Shown here one piece after another: positions 1 to 11,500 of a stretch of DNA of 64,000 bases (within the stretch, counting starts at the first letter, position 1; every line of letters starts with the position of its first letter). The notes under the pieces are model-generated. The model did not search any database. It was not told the DNA's origin and saw only the letters and a list, made by a program, of their open reading frames with translations. The position numbers and the translations under genes were made by a program. This DNA is from Marthasterias glacialis (lineage: Eukaryota; Echinodermata; Asteroidea; Forcipulatida; Asteriidae). The DNA lies in NCBI GenBank assembly GCA_911728455.2, contig OU452224.1, positions 5,022,001-5,086,000 of the forward strand. Reading direction: 5' to 3'.

Positions 1-147
1 AAATGCCGGTCTGGGGGCTGCGGGATAAACAGGGAGGTTGCCAGGGACCGCGGAAGGAGGACACCCCGAGGATGTCCAGTGCATACGGACATGCTGTGTG
101 TACGTCAACAATAGCCATGGCTGCTATGTGTGTACTGGATCGAAGCT

Positions 148-172
148 AAAAAAAAAAAAAAAAAAAAAAAAA
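148..172 (+). repeat. Internal A-tract of satellite A monomer (25 A)
   Basis: A run of 25 A follows the B-box-like site. Equivalent tracts range from about 7 to more than 25 A, some interrupted by T or C. They account for most length variation between monomers and shift the reading frames across them. Confidence 0.9.
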
Positions 173-441
173 CGCCAAAAAAAAAAGTCGGTGGCGCCAC
201 GGCTAATAACTACAGAAATAATTGGGCTAGAGAGAAATTACTTGTACCTGCAGTCAGCTATTATATTCCTGCATCCGAAAATCTGGTTTTCCCGGCCAGC
301 CAGGGCCATCTTCCGCCTTGAAACGACCAGGGAGCGGGGCTGCTCCGAGTGCGCTTCAAACGCCTGTCTAATGGCACTTTTGTACACCAAGCTGTAACAG
401 AGTGAAAACAAGACTTAGCAACGACTCTATCTCTCAAAGTA

Positions 442-452
442 TTGGCGGGAAA
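442..452 (+). promoter_or_regulatory. E2F-like motif (representative copy; present in most monomers)
   Basis: TTGGCGGGAAA matches the E2F-type core GGCGGGAA. It recurs at the same place in most satellite A monomers; a minority have GGCGAGAAA or GGCAGGAAA. Binding is not shown. This copy stands for the whole array. Confidence 0.4.
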
Positions 453-636
453 CTGACAAGTCTGACACTGTTGGAAATCCCTGCTCATGGGCTTTCCGAA
501 AATACTGGTCTTTGGGCTGCGGGATAAACAGGGAGGTTGCCAGGGACCGCGGAAGGAGGACACCCCGAGGATGTCAAGTGCATACGGACATGCTGTGTGT
601 GCGTCAACAATAGCCATGGCTGCTACGTGTGTACTG

Positions 637-645
637 GATCGAAGC
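637..645 (+). promoter_or_regulatory. Pol III B-box-like match (representative; in most monomers)
   Basis: GATCGAAGC fits the relaxed B-box consensus GWTCRANNC. About 25 bases upstream, TAGCCAAGGCTG or TAGCCATGGCTG is a weak A-box match. The A-tract begins a few bases downstream. This could be a relic of a tRNA-derived SINE head or chance. The A-to-B spacing is shorter than in a tRNA. Confidence 0.25.
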
Positions 646-659
646 CAGCAAAAAAAAAC

Positions 660-678
660 GCCGAAAAAAGAAGTCGGC
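660..678. repeat. 5-bp hairpin beside the A-tract (representative)
   Basis: GCCGA, a 9-base A/G-rich loop and TCGGC form a perfect short stem. On the minus strand it is followed at once by the T-run made by the A-tract, giving a hairpin-plus-T layout. It recurs in most monomers with GAAGTCGGC and is weakened where the sequence reads GTCAGTGG. Confidence 0.5.
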
Positions 679-958
679 AGCACCACGGCCAATAACTCCA
701 GAAATAACGGGGCTAGAGAGAAATTTCTTGTACCTACAGTTAGCTACCATAGTCCTGCATCCGAAAATCTGGTTTTCCCGGCCAGCCAGGGCCATCTTCC
801 GCCTTGAAACGACCAGGGAGCGGGGCTGCTCCGAGTGCGCTTCAAACGCCTGTCTAATGGCACTTTTGTACACCAAGCTGTAACAGAGTGAAAACAAGAC
901 TTAGCAACGACGCTATCTCCCGAAGTATTGGCGGGAAACTGACAAGTCTGACACTGTT

Positions 959-983
959 GGAAAGCCCTGCTCATGGGCTTTCC
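959..983. repeat. 9-bp-stem inverted repeat (representative; in most satellite A monomers)
   Basis: GGAAAGCCC, a 7-base loop, then GGGCTTTCC form a perfect 9-bp stem. Many monomers have it intact or with 7-8 pairs. One subfamily (for example at 2,431-2,450) reads ATAAGCTTTCC and loses three pairs. The old monomers beyond 28,758 keep the left arm but not the right arm. Confidence 0.75.
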
Positions 984-3900
984 GAAAATGCCGGTCTCGG
1001 GGCTGCGGGATAAACAGGGAGGTTCCCAGGGACCGCGGAAGGAGGACACCCCGAGGATGTCCAGTAAATACGGACATGCTGTGTGTGCGTCAACAATAGC
1101 CAAGGCTGCTACGTGTGTACTGGATCGAAGCCAGCCAAAATAAAAACGCCGAAAAAAGAAGTCGGTGGAGCCACGGCTAATAACTCCAGAAATAATGGGG
1201 CTAGAGAGAAATTTCTTGTACCTGCAGTTAGCTACCATAGTCCTGCATCCGAAAATCTGGTTTTCCCGGCCAGCCAGGGCCATCTTCCGCCTTGAAACGA
1301 CCAGGGAGCGGGGCTGCTCCGAGTGCGCTTCAAACGCCTGTCTAATGGCACTTTTGTACACCAAGCTGTAACAGAGTGAAAACAAGACTTAGCAACGACT
1401 CTATCTCCCAAAGTATTGGCGGGAAACTGACAAGTCTGACACTGTTGGAAAGCCCTGCTCATGGGCTTTCCGAAAATACCGGTCTTGGGGCTGCGGGATA
1501 AACAGGGAGGTTGCCAGGGACCGCGGAAGGAGGACACCCCGAGGATGTCAAGTGCATACGGACATGCTGTGTGTGCGTCAACAATAGCCAAGGCTGCTAC
1601 GTGTGTACTGGATCGAAGCCAGCCAAAAAAAATACGCCGAAAAAAGAAGTCGGCAGCACCACGGCCAATAACTCCAAAAATAATGGGGCTAGAGAGAAAT
1701 TACTTGTACCTGCAGTTAGCTACTATAGTCCTGCATCCGAAAATCTGGTTTTCCCGGCCAGCCAGGGCTATCTTCCGCCTTGAAACGACCAGGGAGCGGG
1801 GCTGCTCCGAGTGCGCTTCAAACGCCTGTCTAATGGCACTTTTGTACACGAAGCTGTAACAGAGTGAAAACAAGACTTAGCAACGACTCTATCTCCGTAA
1901 AAGTATTGGCGAAAAACTGACAAGTTCAACACTGTTGGAAAGCCCTGCTCATGGGCTTTCCGAAAATGCCAGTCTCGGGGCTGTGGGATAAACAGGGAGG
2001 TTGCCAGGGACCGCGGAAGGAGGACACCCCGAGGATGTCAAGTGCATACGGACATGCTGTGTGTACGTCAACAATAGCCATGGCTGTTACGTGTGTACTG
2101 GATCGAAGCCAGCAAAAAAAAAACGCCGAAAAAAGAAGTCGGCAGCACCACGGCCAATAACTCCAAAAATAATGGGGCTAGAGAGAAATTACTTGTACCT
2201 GCAGTTAGCTACCATAGTCCTGCATCCGAAAAATCTGGTTTTCCCGGCCAGCTAGGGCCATCTTCCGCCTTGAAACGACCAGGGAGCGGGGCTGCTCCGA
2301 ATGCGCTTCAAACGCCTGTCTAATGGCACTTTTGTACACGAAGCTGTAACAGAGTGAAAACAAGACTTAGAAACGACGCTATCTCCCAAAGTATTGGCGG
2401 GAAACTGACAAGTCTGACACTGTTGAAAAGCCCTGCTCATAAGCTTTCCGAAAATGCCGGTCTGGGGGCTGCGGGATAAACAGGGAGGTTGCCAGGGACC
2501 GCGGAAGGAGGACACCCCGAGGATGTCCAGTGCATACGGACATGCTGTGTGTACGTCAACAATAGCCATGGCTGCTATGTGTGTACTGGATCGAAGCTAA
2601 AAAAAAAAAAAAAAAAAAAAAAAAACGCCAAAAAAAAAAGTCGGTGGCGCCACGGCTAATAACTACAGAAATAATTGGGCTAGAGAGAAATTACTTGTAC
2701 CTGCAGTCAGCTATTATATTCCTGCATCCGAAAATCTGGTTTTCCCGGCCAGCCAGGGCCATCTTCCGCCTTGAAACGACCAGGGAGCGGGGCTGCTCCG
2801 AGTGCGCTTCAAACGCCTGTCTAATGGCACTTTTGTACACCAAGCTGTAACAGAGTGAAAACAAGACTTAGCAACGACTCTATCTCTCAAAGTATTGGCG
2901 GGAAACTGACAAGTCTGACACTGTTGGAAATCCCTGCTCATGGGCTTTCCGAAAATACTGGTCTTTGGGCTGCGGGATAAACAGGGAGGTTGCCAGGGAC
3001 CGCGGAAGGAGGACACCCCGAGGATGTCAAGTGCATACGGACATGCTGTGTGTGCGTCAACAATAGCCATGGCTGCTACGTGTGTACTGGATCGAAGCCA
3101 GCAAAAAAAAACGCCGAAAAAAGAAGTCGGCAGCACCACGGCCAATAACTCCAGAAATAACGGGGCTAGAGAGAAATTTCTTGTACCTACAGTTAGCTAC
3201 CATAGTCCTGCATCCGAAAATCTGGTTTTCCCGGCCAGCCAGGGCCATCTTCCGCCTTGAAACGACCAGGGAGCGGGGCTGCTCCGAGTGCGCTTCAAAC
3301 GCCTGTCTAATGGCACTTTTGTACACCAAGCTGTAACAGAGTGAAAACAAGACTTAGCAACGACGCTATCTCCCAAAGTATTGGCGGGAAACTGACAAGT
3401 CTGACACTGTTGGAAAGCCCTGCTCATGGGCTTTCCGAAAATGCCGGTCTCGGGGCTGCGGGATAAACAGGGAGGTTCCCAGGGACCGCGGAAGGAGGAC
3501 ACCCCGAGGATGTCCAGTAAATACGGACATGCTGTGTGTGCGTCAACAATAGCCAAGGCTGCTACGTGTGTACTGGATCGAAGCCAGCCAAAATAAAAAC
3601 GCCGAAAAAAGAAGTCGGTGGAGCCACGGCTAATAACTCCAGAAATAATGGGGCTAGAGAGAAATTTCTTGTACCTGCAGTTAGCTACCATAGTCCTGCA
3701 TCCGAAAATCTGGTTTTCCCGGCCAGCCAGGGCCATCTTCCGCCTTGAAACGACCAGGGAGCGGGGCTGCTCCGAGTGCGCTTCAAACGCCTGTCTAATG
3801 GCACTTTTGTACACCAAGCTGTAACAGAGTGAAAACAAGACTTAGCAACGACTCTATCTCCCAAAGTATTGGCGGGAAACTGACAAGTCTGACACTGTTG

Positions 3901-5539
3901 GAAAGCCCTGCTCATGGGCTTTCCGAAAATACCGGTCTTGGGGCTGCGGGATAAACAGGGAGGTTGCCAGGGACCGCGGAAGGAGGACACCCCGAGGATG
4001 TCAAGTGCATACGGACATGCTGTGTGTGCGTCAACAATAGCCAAGGCTGCTACGTGTGTACTGGATCGAAGCCAGCCAAAAAAAATACGCCGAAAAAAGA
4101 AGTCGGCAGCACCACGGCCAATAACTCCAAAAATAATGGGGCTAGAGAAAAATTTCTTGTACCTGCAGTTAGCTACTATAGTCCTGCATCCGAAAATCTG
4201 GTTTTCCCGGCCAGCCAGGGCTATCTTCCGCCTTGAAACGACCAGGGAGCGGGGCTGCTCCGAGTGCGCTTCAAACGCCTGTCTAATGGCACTTTTGTAC
4301 ACGAAGCTGTAACAGAGTGAAAACAAGACTTAGCAACGACTCTATCTCCGTAAAAGTATTGGCGAAAAACTGACAAGTTCAACACTGTTGGAAAGCCCTG
4401 CTCATGGGCTTTCCGAAAATGCCAGTCTCGGGGCTGTGGGATAAACAGGGAGGTTGCCAGGGACCGCGGAAGGAGGACACCCCGAGGATGTCAAGTGCAT
4501 ACGGACATGCTGTGTGTACGTCAACAATAGCCATGGCTGTTACGTGTGTACTGGATCGAAGCCAGCAAAAAAAAAACGCCGAAAAAAGAAGTCGGCAGCA
4601 CCACGGCCAATAACTCCAAAAATAATGGGGCTAGAGAGAAATTACTTGTACCTGCAGTTAGCTACCATAGTCCTGCATCCGAAAAATCTGGTTTTCCCGG
4701 CCAGCTAGGGCCATCTTCCGCCTTGAAACGACCAGGGAGCGGGGCTGCTCCGAATGCGCTTCAAACGCCTGTCTAATGGCACTTTTGTACACGAAGCTGT
4801 AACAGAGTGAAAACAAGACTTAGAAACGACGCTATCTCCCAAAGTATTGGCGGGAAACTGACAAGTCTGACACTGTTGAAAAGCCCTGCTCATAAGCTTT
4901 CCGAAAATGCCGGTCTGGGGGCTGCGGGATAAACAGGGAGGTTGCCAGGGACCGCGGAAGGAGGACACCCCGAGGATGTCCAGTGCATACGGACATGCTG
5001 TGTGTACGTCAACAATAGCCATGGCTGCTATGTGTGTACTGGATCGAAGCAAAAAAAAAAAAAAAAAAAAAAAAAACGCCAAAAAAAAAAGTCGGTGGCG
5101 CCACGGCTAATAACTACAGAAATAATTGGGCTAGAGAGAAATTACTTGTACCTGCAGTCAGCTATTATATTCCTGCATCCGAAAATCTGGTTTTCCCGGC
5201 CAGCCAGGGCCATCTTCCGCCTTGAAACGACCAGGGAGCGGGGCTGCTCCGAGTGCGCTTCAAACGCCTGTCTAATGGCACTTTTGTACACGAAGCTGTA
5301 ACAGAGTGAAAACAAGACTTAGCAACGACGCTATCTCCCAAAGTATTGGCGGGAAACTGACAAGTCTGACACTGTTGAAAAGCCCTGCTCATGGGCTTTC
5401 CAAAAATACCGGTCTTGGGGCTGCGGGATAAACAGGGAGGTTGCCAGGGACCGCGGAAGGAGGACACCCCGAGGATGTCAAGTGCATACGGACATGCTCT
5501 GTGTGCGTCAACAATAGCCAAGGCTGCTACGTGTGTACT

Positions 5540-8500
5540 GGATCGAAGCCAGCCAAAAAAAAAACGCCGAAAAAAGAAGTCGGCAGCACCACGGCCAATA
5601 ACTCCAAAAATAATGGGGCTAGAGAGAAATTACTTGTACCTGCAGTTAGCTACCATAGTCCTGCATCCGAAAATCTGGTTTTCCCGGCCAGCCAGGGCCA
5701 TCTTCCGCCTTGAAACGACCAGGGAGCGGGGCCGCTCCGAGTGCGCTTCAAACGCCTGTCTAATGGCACTTTTGTACACGAAGCTGTAACAGAGTGAAAA
5801 CAAGACTTAGCAACGACGCTATCTCCCAAAGTATTGGCGGGAAACTGACAAGTCTGACACTGTTGGAAAGCCCTGCTCATGGGCTTTCCGAAAATGCCGG
5901 TCTTGGGGCTGCGGGATAAACAGGGAGGTTCCCAGGGACCGCGAAAGGAGGACACTCCGAGGATGTCCAGTGCATACGGACATGCTGTGTGTACGTCAAC
6001 AATAGCCATGGCTGCTACGTGTGTACTGGATCGAAGCCAGCAAAAAAAAAATAAAAACGCCGAAAAAAGAAGTCGGTGGCGCCACGGCCAATAATTCCAA
6101 AAATAATGGGGCTAGAGAGAAATTACTTGTACCTGCAGTTAGCTACCTTAGTCCTGCATCCGAAACTCTGGTTTTCCCGGCCAGCCAGGGCCATCTTCCG
6201 CCTTGAAACGACAAGGGAGCGGGGCTGCTCCGAGTGCGCTTCAAACGCCTGTCTAATGGCACTTTTGTACACGAAGCTGTAACAGAGTGAAAACAAGACT
6301 TAGCAACGACGCTCTCTCCCAAAGTATTGGCGGGAAACTGACAAGTCTGACACTGCTGAAAAGCCCTGCTCATGGGCTTTCCGAAAATGCTGGTCTTGGG
6401 GCTGCGGGATAAACAGGGAGGTTGCCAGGGACCGCGGAAGGAGGACACCCCGAGGATGTCCAGTGCATACGGACATGCTGTGTGTACGCCAACAATAGCC
6501 ATGGCTGCTACGTGTGTACTGGATCGAAGCCAGCAAAAAAAAAAAAAAACGCCGAAAAAAGAAGTCAGTGGCGCCACGGCCAATAACTACAGAAATAATG
6601 GGGCTAGAGAGAAATTTCTTGTACCTGCAGTTAGCTACTATAGTCCTGCATCCGAAAATCTGGTTTTCCCGGCCAGCCAGGGCCATCTTCCGCCTTGAAA
6701 CGACCAGGGAGCGGGGCTGCTCCGAGTGCGCTTCAAACGCCTGTCTAATGGCACTTTTGTACACGAAGCTGTAACAGAGTGAAAACAAGACTTAGCAACG
6801 ACGCTATCTCCCAAAGTATTGGCGGGAAACTGACAAGTCTGGCACTGATGAAAAGCCCTGCTCATGGGCTTTCCGAAAATGCTGGTCTTGGGGCTGCGGG
6901 ATAAACAGGGAGGTTGCCAGGGACCGCGGAAGGAGGACATCCAGAGGATGTCCAGTGCATACGGACATGCTGTGTGTACGTCAACAATAGCCATGGCTGC
7001 TACGTGTGTACTGGATCGAAGCCAGCAAAAAAAAAACGCCGAAAAAAGAAGTCGGCAGCACCACGGCCAATAACTCCAAAAATAATGGGGCTAGAGAGAA
7101 ATTACTTGTACCTGCAGTTAGCTACCATAGTCCTGCATCCGAAAATCTGGTTTTCCCGGCCAGCTAGGGCCATCTTCCGCCTTGAAACGACCAGGGAGCG
7201 GGGCTGCTCCGAATGCGCTTCAAACGCCTGTCTAATGGCACTTTTGTACACGAAGCTGTAACAGAGTGAAAACAAGACTTAGAAACGACGCTATCTCCCA
7301 AAGTATTGGCGGGAAACTGACAAGTCTGACACTGTTGAAAAGCCCTGCTCATAAGCTTTCCGAAAATGCCGGTCTGTGGGCTGCGGGATAAACAGGGAGG
7401 TTGCCAGGGACCGCGGAAGGAGGACACCCCGAGGATGTCCAGTGCATACGGACATGCTGTGTGTACATCAACAATAGCCATGGCTGCTATGTGTGTACTG
7501 GATCGAAGCTAAAAAAAAAAAAATAAAAAAAAAAAACGCCAAAAAAAAAAGTCGGTGGCGCCACGGCTAATAACTACAGAAATAATTGGGCTAGAGAGAA
7601 ATTACTTGTACCTGCAGTCAGCTATTATATTCCTGCATCCGAAAATCTGGTTTTCCCGGCCAGCCAGGGCCATCTTCCGCCTTGAAACGACCAGGGAGCG
7701 GGGCCGCTCCGAGTGCGCTTCAAACGCCTGTCTAATGGCACTTTTGTACACGAAGCTGTAACAGAGTGAAAACAAGACTTAGCAACGACGCTATCTCCCA
7801 AAGTATTGGCGGGAAACTGACAAGTCTGACACTGTTGAAAAGCCCTGCTCATGGGCTTTCCAAAAATTCCGGTCTTGGGGCTGCGGGATAAACAGGGAGG
7901 TTGCCAGGGACCGCGGAAGGAGGACACCCCGAGGATGTCCAGTGCATACGGACATGCTGTGTGTACGCCAACAATAGCCATGGCTGCTACGTGTGTACTG
8001 GATCGAAGCCAGCAAAAAAAAAAAAAAAACGCCGAAAAAAGAAGTCAGTGGCGCCACGGCCAATAACTACAGAAATAATGGGGCTAGAGAGAAATTTCTT
8101 GTACCTGCAGTTAGCTACCATAGTCCTGCATCCGAAAATCTGGTTTTCCCGGCCAGCCAGGGCCATCTTCCGCCTTGAAACGACCAGGGAGCGGGGCTGC
8201 TCCGAGTGCGCTTCAAACGCCTGTCTAATGGCACTTTTGTACACGAAGCTGTAACAGAGTGAAAACAAGACTTAGCAACGACGCTATCTCCCAAAGTATT
8301 GGCGGGAAACTGACAAGTCTGGCACTGATGAAAAGCCCTGCTCATGGGCTTTCCGAAAATGCTGGTCTTGGGGCTGCGGGATAAACAGGGAGGTTGCCAG
8401 GGACCGCGGAAGGAGGACACCCCGAGGATGTCCAGTGCATACGGACATGCTGTGTGTACGTCAACAATAGCCATGGCTGCTACGTGTGTACTGGATCGAA

Positions 8501-11500
8501 GCCAGCAAAAAAAAAACGCCGAAAAAAGAAGTCGGCAGCACCACGGCCATTAACTCCAAAAATAATGGGGCTAGAGAGAAATTACTTGTACCTGCAGTTA
8601 GCTACCATAGTCCTGCATCCGAAAATCTGGTTTTCCCGGCCAGCTAGGGCCATCTTCCGCCTTGAAACGACCAGGGAGCGGGGCTGCTCCGAATGCGCTT
8701 CAAACGCCTGTCTAATGGCACTTTTGTACACGAAGCTGTAACAGAGTGAAAACAAGACTTAGAAACGACGCTATCTCCCAAAGTATTGGCGGGAAACTGA
8801 CAAGTCTGACACTGTTGAAAAGCCCTGCTCATAAGCTTTCCGAAAATGCCGGTCTGTGGGCTGCGGGATAAACAGGGAGGTTGCCAGGGACCGCGGAAGG
8901 AGGACACCCCGAGGATGTCCAGTGCATACGGACATGCTGTGTGTACGTCAACAATAGCCATGGCTGCTATGTGTGTACTGGATCGAAGCTAAAAAAAAAA
9001 AAAAAAAAAAAAAAAACGCCAAAAAAAAAAAGTCGGTGGCGCCACGGCTAATAACTACAGAAATAATTGGGCTAGAGAGAAATTACTTGTACCTGCAGTC
9101 AGCTATTATATTCCTGCATCCGAAAATCTGGTTTTCCCGGCCAGCCAGGGCCATCTTCCGCCTTGAAACGACCAGGGAGCGGGGCCGCTCCGAGTGCGCT
9201 TCAAACGCCTGTCTAATGGCACTTTTGTACACGAAGCTGTAACAGAGTGAAAACAAGACTTAGCAACGACGCTATCTCCCAAAGTATTGGCGGGAAACTG
9301 ACAAGTCTGACACTGTTGAAAAGCCCTGCTCATGGGCTTTCCAAAAATTTCGGTCTTGGGGCTGCGGGATAAACAGGGAGGTTGCCAGGGACCGCGGAAG
9401 GAGGACACCCCGAGGATGTCAAGTGCATACGGACATGCTGTGTGTGCGTCAACAATAGCCAAGGCTGCTACGTGTGTACTGGATCGAAGCCAGCCAAAAA
9501 AAAACGCCGAAAAAAGAAGTCGGCAGCACCACGGACAATAACTCCAAAAATAATGGGGCTAGAGAGAAATTACTTGTACCTGCAGTTAGCTACCATAGTC
9601 CTGCATCCGAAAATCTGGTTTTCCCGGCCAGCCAGGGCCATCTTCCGCCTTGAAACGACCAGGGAGCGGGGCCGCTCCGAGTGCGCTTCAAACGCCTGTC
9701 TAATGGCACTTTTGTACACGAAGCTGTAACAGAGTGAAAACAAGACTTAGCAACGACGCTATCTCCCAAAGTATTGGCGGGAAACTGACAAGTCTGACAC
9801 TGTTGGAAAGCCCTGCTCATGGGCTTTCCGAAAATGCCGGTCTTGGGGCTGCGGGATAAACAGGGAGGTTCCCAGGGACCGCGAAAGGAGGACACCCCGA
9901 GGATAACCAGTGCATACGGCCATGCTGTGTGTGCGTCAACAATAGCCAAGGCTGCCACGCGTGTACTGGATCGAAGCCAGAAAAAAAAAAAAAAAAAAAA
10001 CCGAAAAAAGAAGTCGGCAGCACCACGGCTAATAACTACAGAAATAATGGGGCTAGAGAGAAATTTCTTGTACCTGCAGTCAGTTACCATAGTCCTGCAT
10101 CCGAAAATTTTGTTTTTCCGGCCAGCCAGGGCCGTCTTCCGCCTTGAAACGACCAGGGAGCGGGGCTGCTCTGAGTGCGCTTCAAACGCCTGTCTAATGG
10201 CACTTTTGTACACGAAGCTGTAACAGAGTGAAAACAAGACTTAGCAACAACTCTATCTCCCAAAGTATTGGCGGGAAACTGACAAGTCCGACACTGTTGA
10301 AAAGCCCTGCTCATGGGCTTTCCAAAAATGCCGGTCTTGGGGCTGCGGGATAAACAGGGTGGTTGCCAGGGACCGCGGAAGGAGGACACCCCGAGGATGT
10401 CCCGTGCATACGGACATGCTGTGTGTACGTCAACAATAGCCATGGCTGCTACGTGTGTACTGGATCGAAGCCAGCAAAAAAATAAAAAATTAAAACGCCG
10501 AAAAAAGAAGTCGGCAGCACCACGGCTAATAATTACAGAAATAATGGGGCTAGAGAAACATTTCTTGTACCTGCAGTCAGCTACCATAGTCCTGCATCCG
10601 AAAATCTGGTTTTCCCGGCCAGCCAGGGCCATCTTCCGCCTTGAAACGACCAGGGAGCGGGGCTGCTCCGAGTGCGCTTCAAACGCCTGTCTAATGGCAC
10701 TTTTGTACACGAAGCTGTAACAGAGTGAAAACAAGACTCAGCAAAGACGCTATCTCCCAAAGTATTGGCGGGAAACTGACAAGTCTGACACTGTTGAAAA
10801 GCCCTGCTCATGGGCTTTCCGAAAATGCCGGTCTTGGAGCTGCGGGATAAACAGGGAGGTTGCCAGGGACCGCGGAAGGAGGACACCCCGAGGATGTCAA
10901 GTGCATACGGCCATGCTGTGTGTGCGTCAACAATAGCCAAGGCTGCCACTTGTGTACTGAATCGAAGCCAGCAAAAAAAAAACGCCGAAAAAAGAAGTCG
11001 GCAGCACCACGGCTAATAACTACAGAAATAATGGGGCTAGAGAGAAATTTCTTGTACCTGCAGTCAGCTACCATAGTCCTGCATCCGAAAATCTGGTTTT
11101 CCCGGCCAGCCAGGGCCATCTTCCACCTTGAAACGACCAGGGAGCGGGGCTGCTCCAAGTGCGCTTCAAACGCCTGCCTAATGGCACTTTTGTACACGAA
11201 GCTATAACAGAGTGAAAACAAGACTTAGCAACGACTCTATCTCCCAAAGTATTGGCGGGAAACTGACAAGTCTGACACTGTCGGAAAGCCCTGCTCATGG
11301 GCTTTCCGAAAATGCCGGTCTTGGGGCTGCGGGATAAACAGGGAGGTTGCCAGGGACCGCGGAAGGAGGACACCCCGAGGATAACCAGTGCATACGGCCA
11401 TGCTGTGTGTGCGTCAACAATAGCCAAGGCTGCCACGTGTGTACTGGATCGAAGCCAGCAAAAAAAAAAAACGCCGAAAAAAGAAGTCGGCAGCACCACG

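Larger units (their letters stand above)
1..5290. repeat. 5-monomer higher-order repeat of satellite A (2,453 bp), two copies plus a partial third
   Basis: Bases 1-2451 recur at 2452-4904, with the same variant bases in each of the five monomers. The offset is 2,453 bp, dropping to 2,451 before the first A-tract because that tract differs in length. A third copy starts at 4905 and follows the pattern until about 5290, where the variant CACCAAGCTG becomes CACGAAGCTG and the sequence moves to another subfamily. Neighbouring monomers within a copy differ much more than equivalent monomers of different copies, which defines a higher-order repeat. Confidence 0.93.

Noticed and set aside
6845-6880. 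Hammerhead-like string in satellite A: CTGATGA, a 7-bp stem, then CCGAAAA (also at about 8,325, 13,735, 14,719 and 15,696)
   Set aside because: Stem II and a possible 6-bp stem I (CTGGCA/TGCCAG) can be drawn, but no stem III follows the GAAA, no UH cleavage site lies before stem I, and most units read CTGTTGA or CTGTTGG. Probably coincidence.
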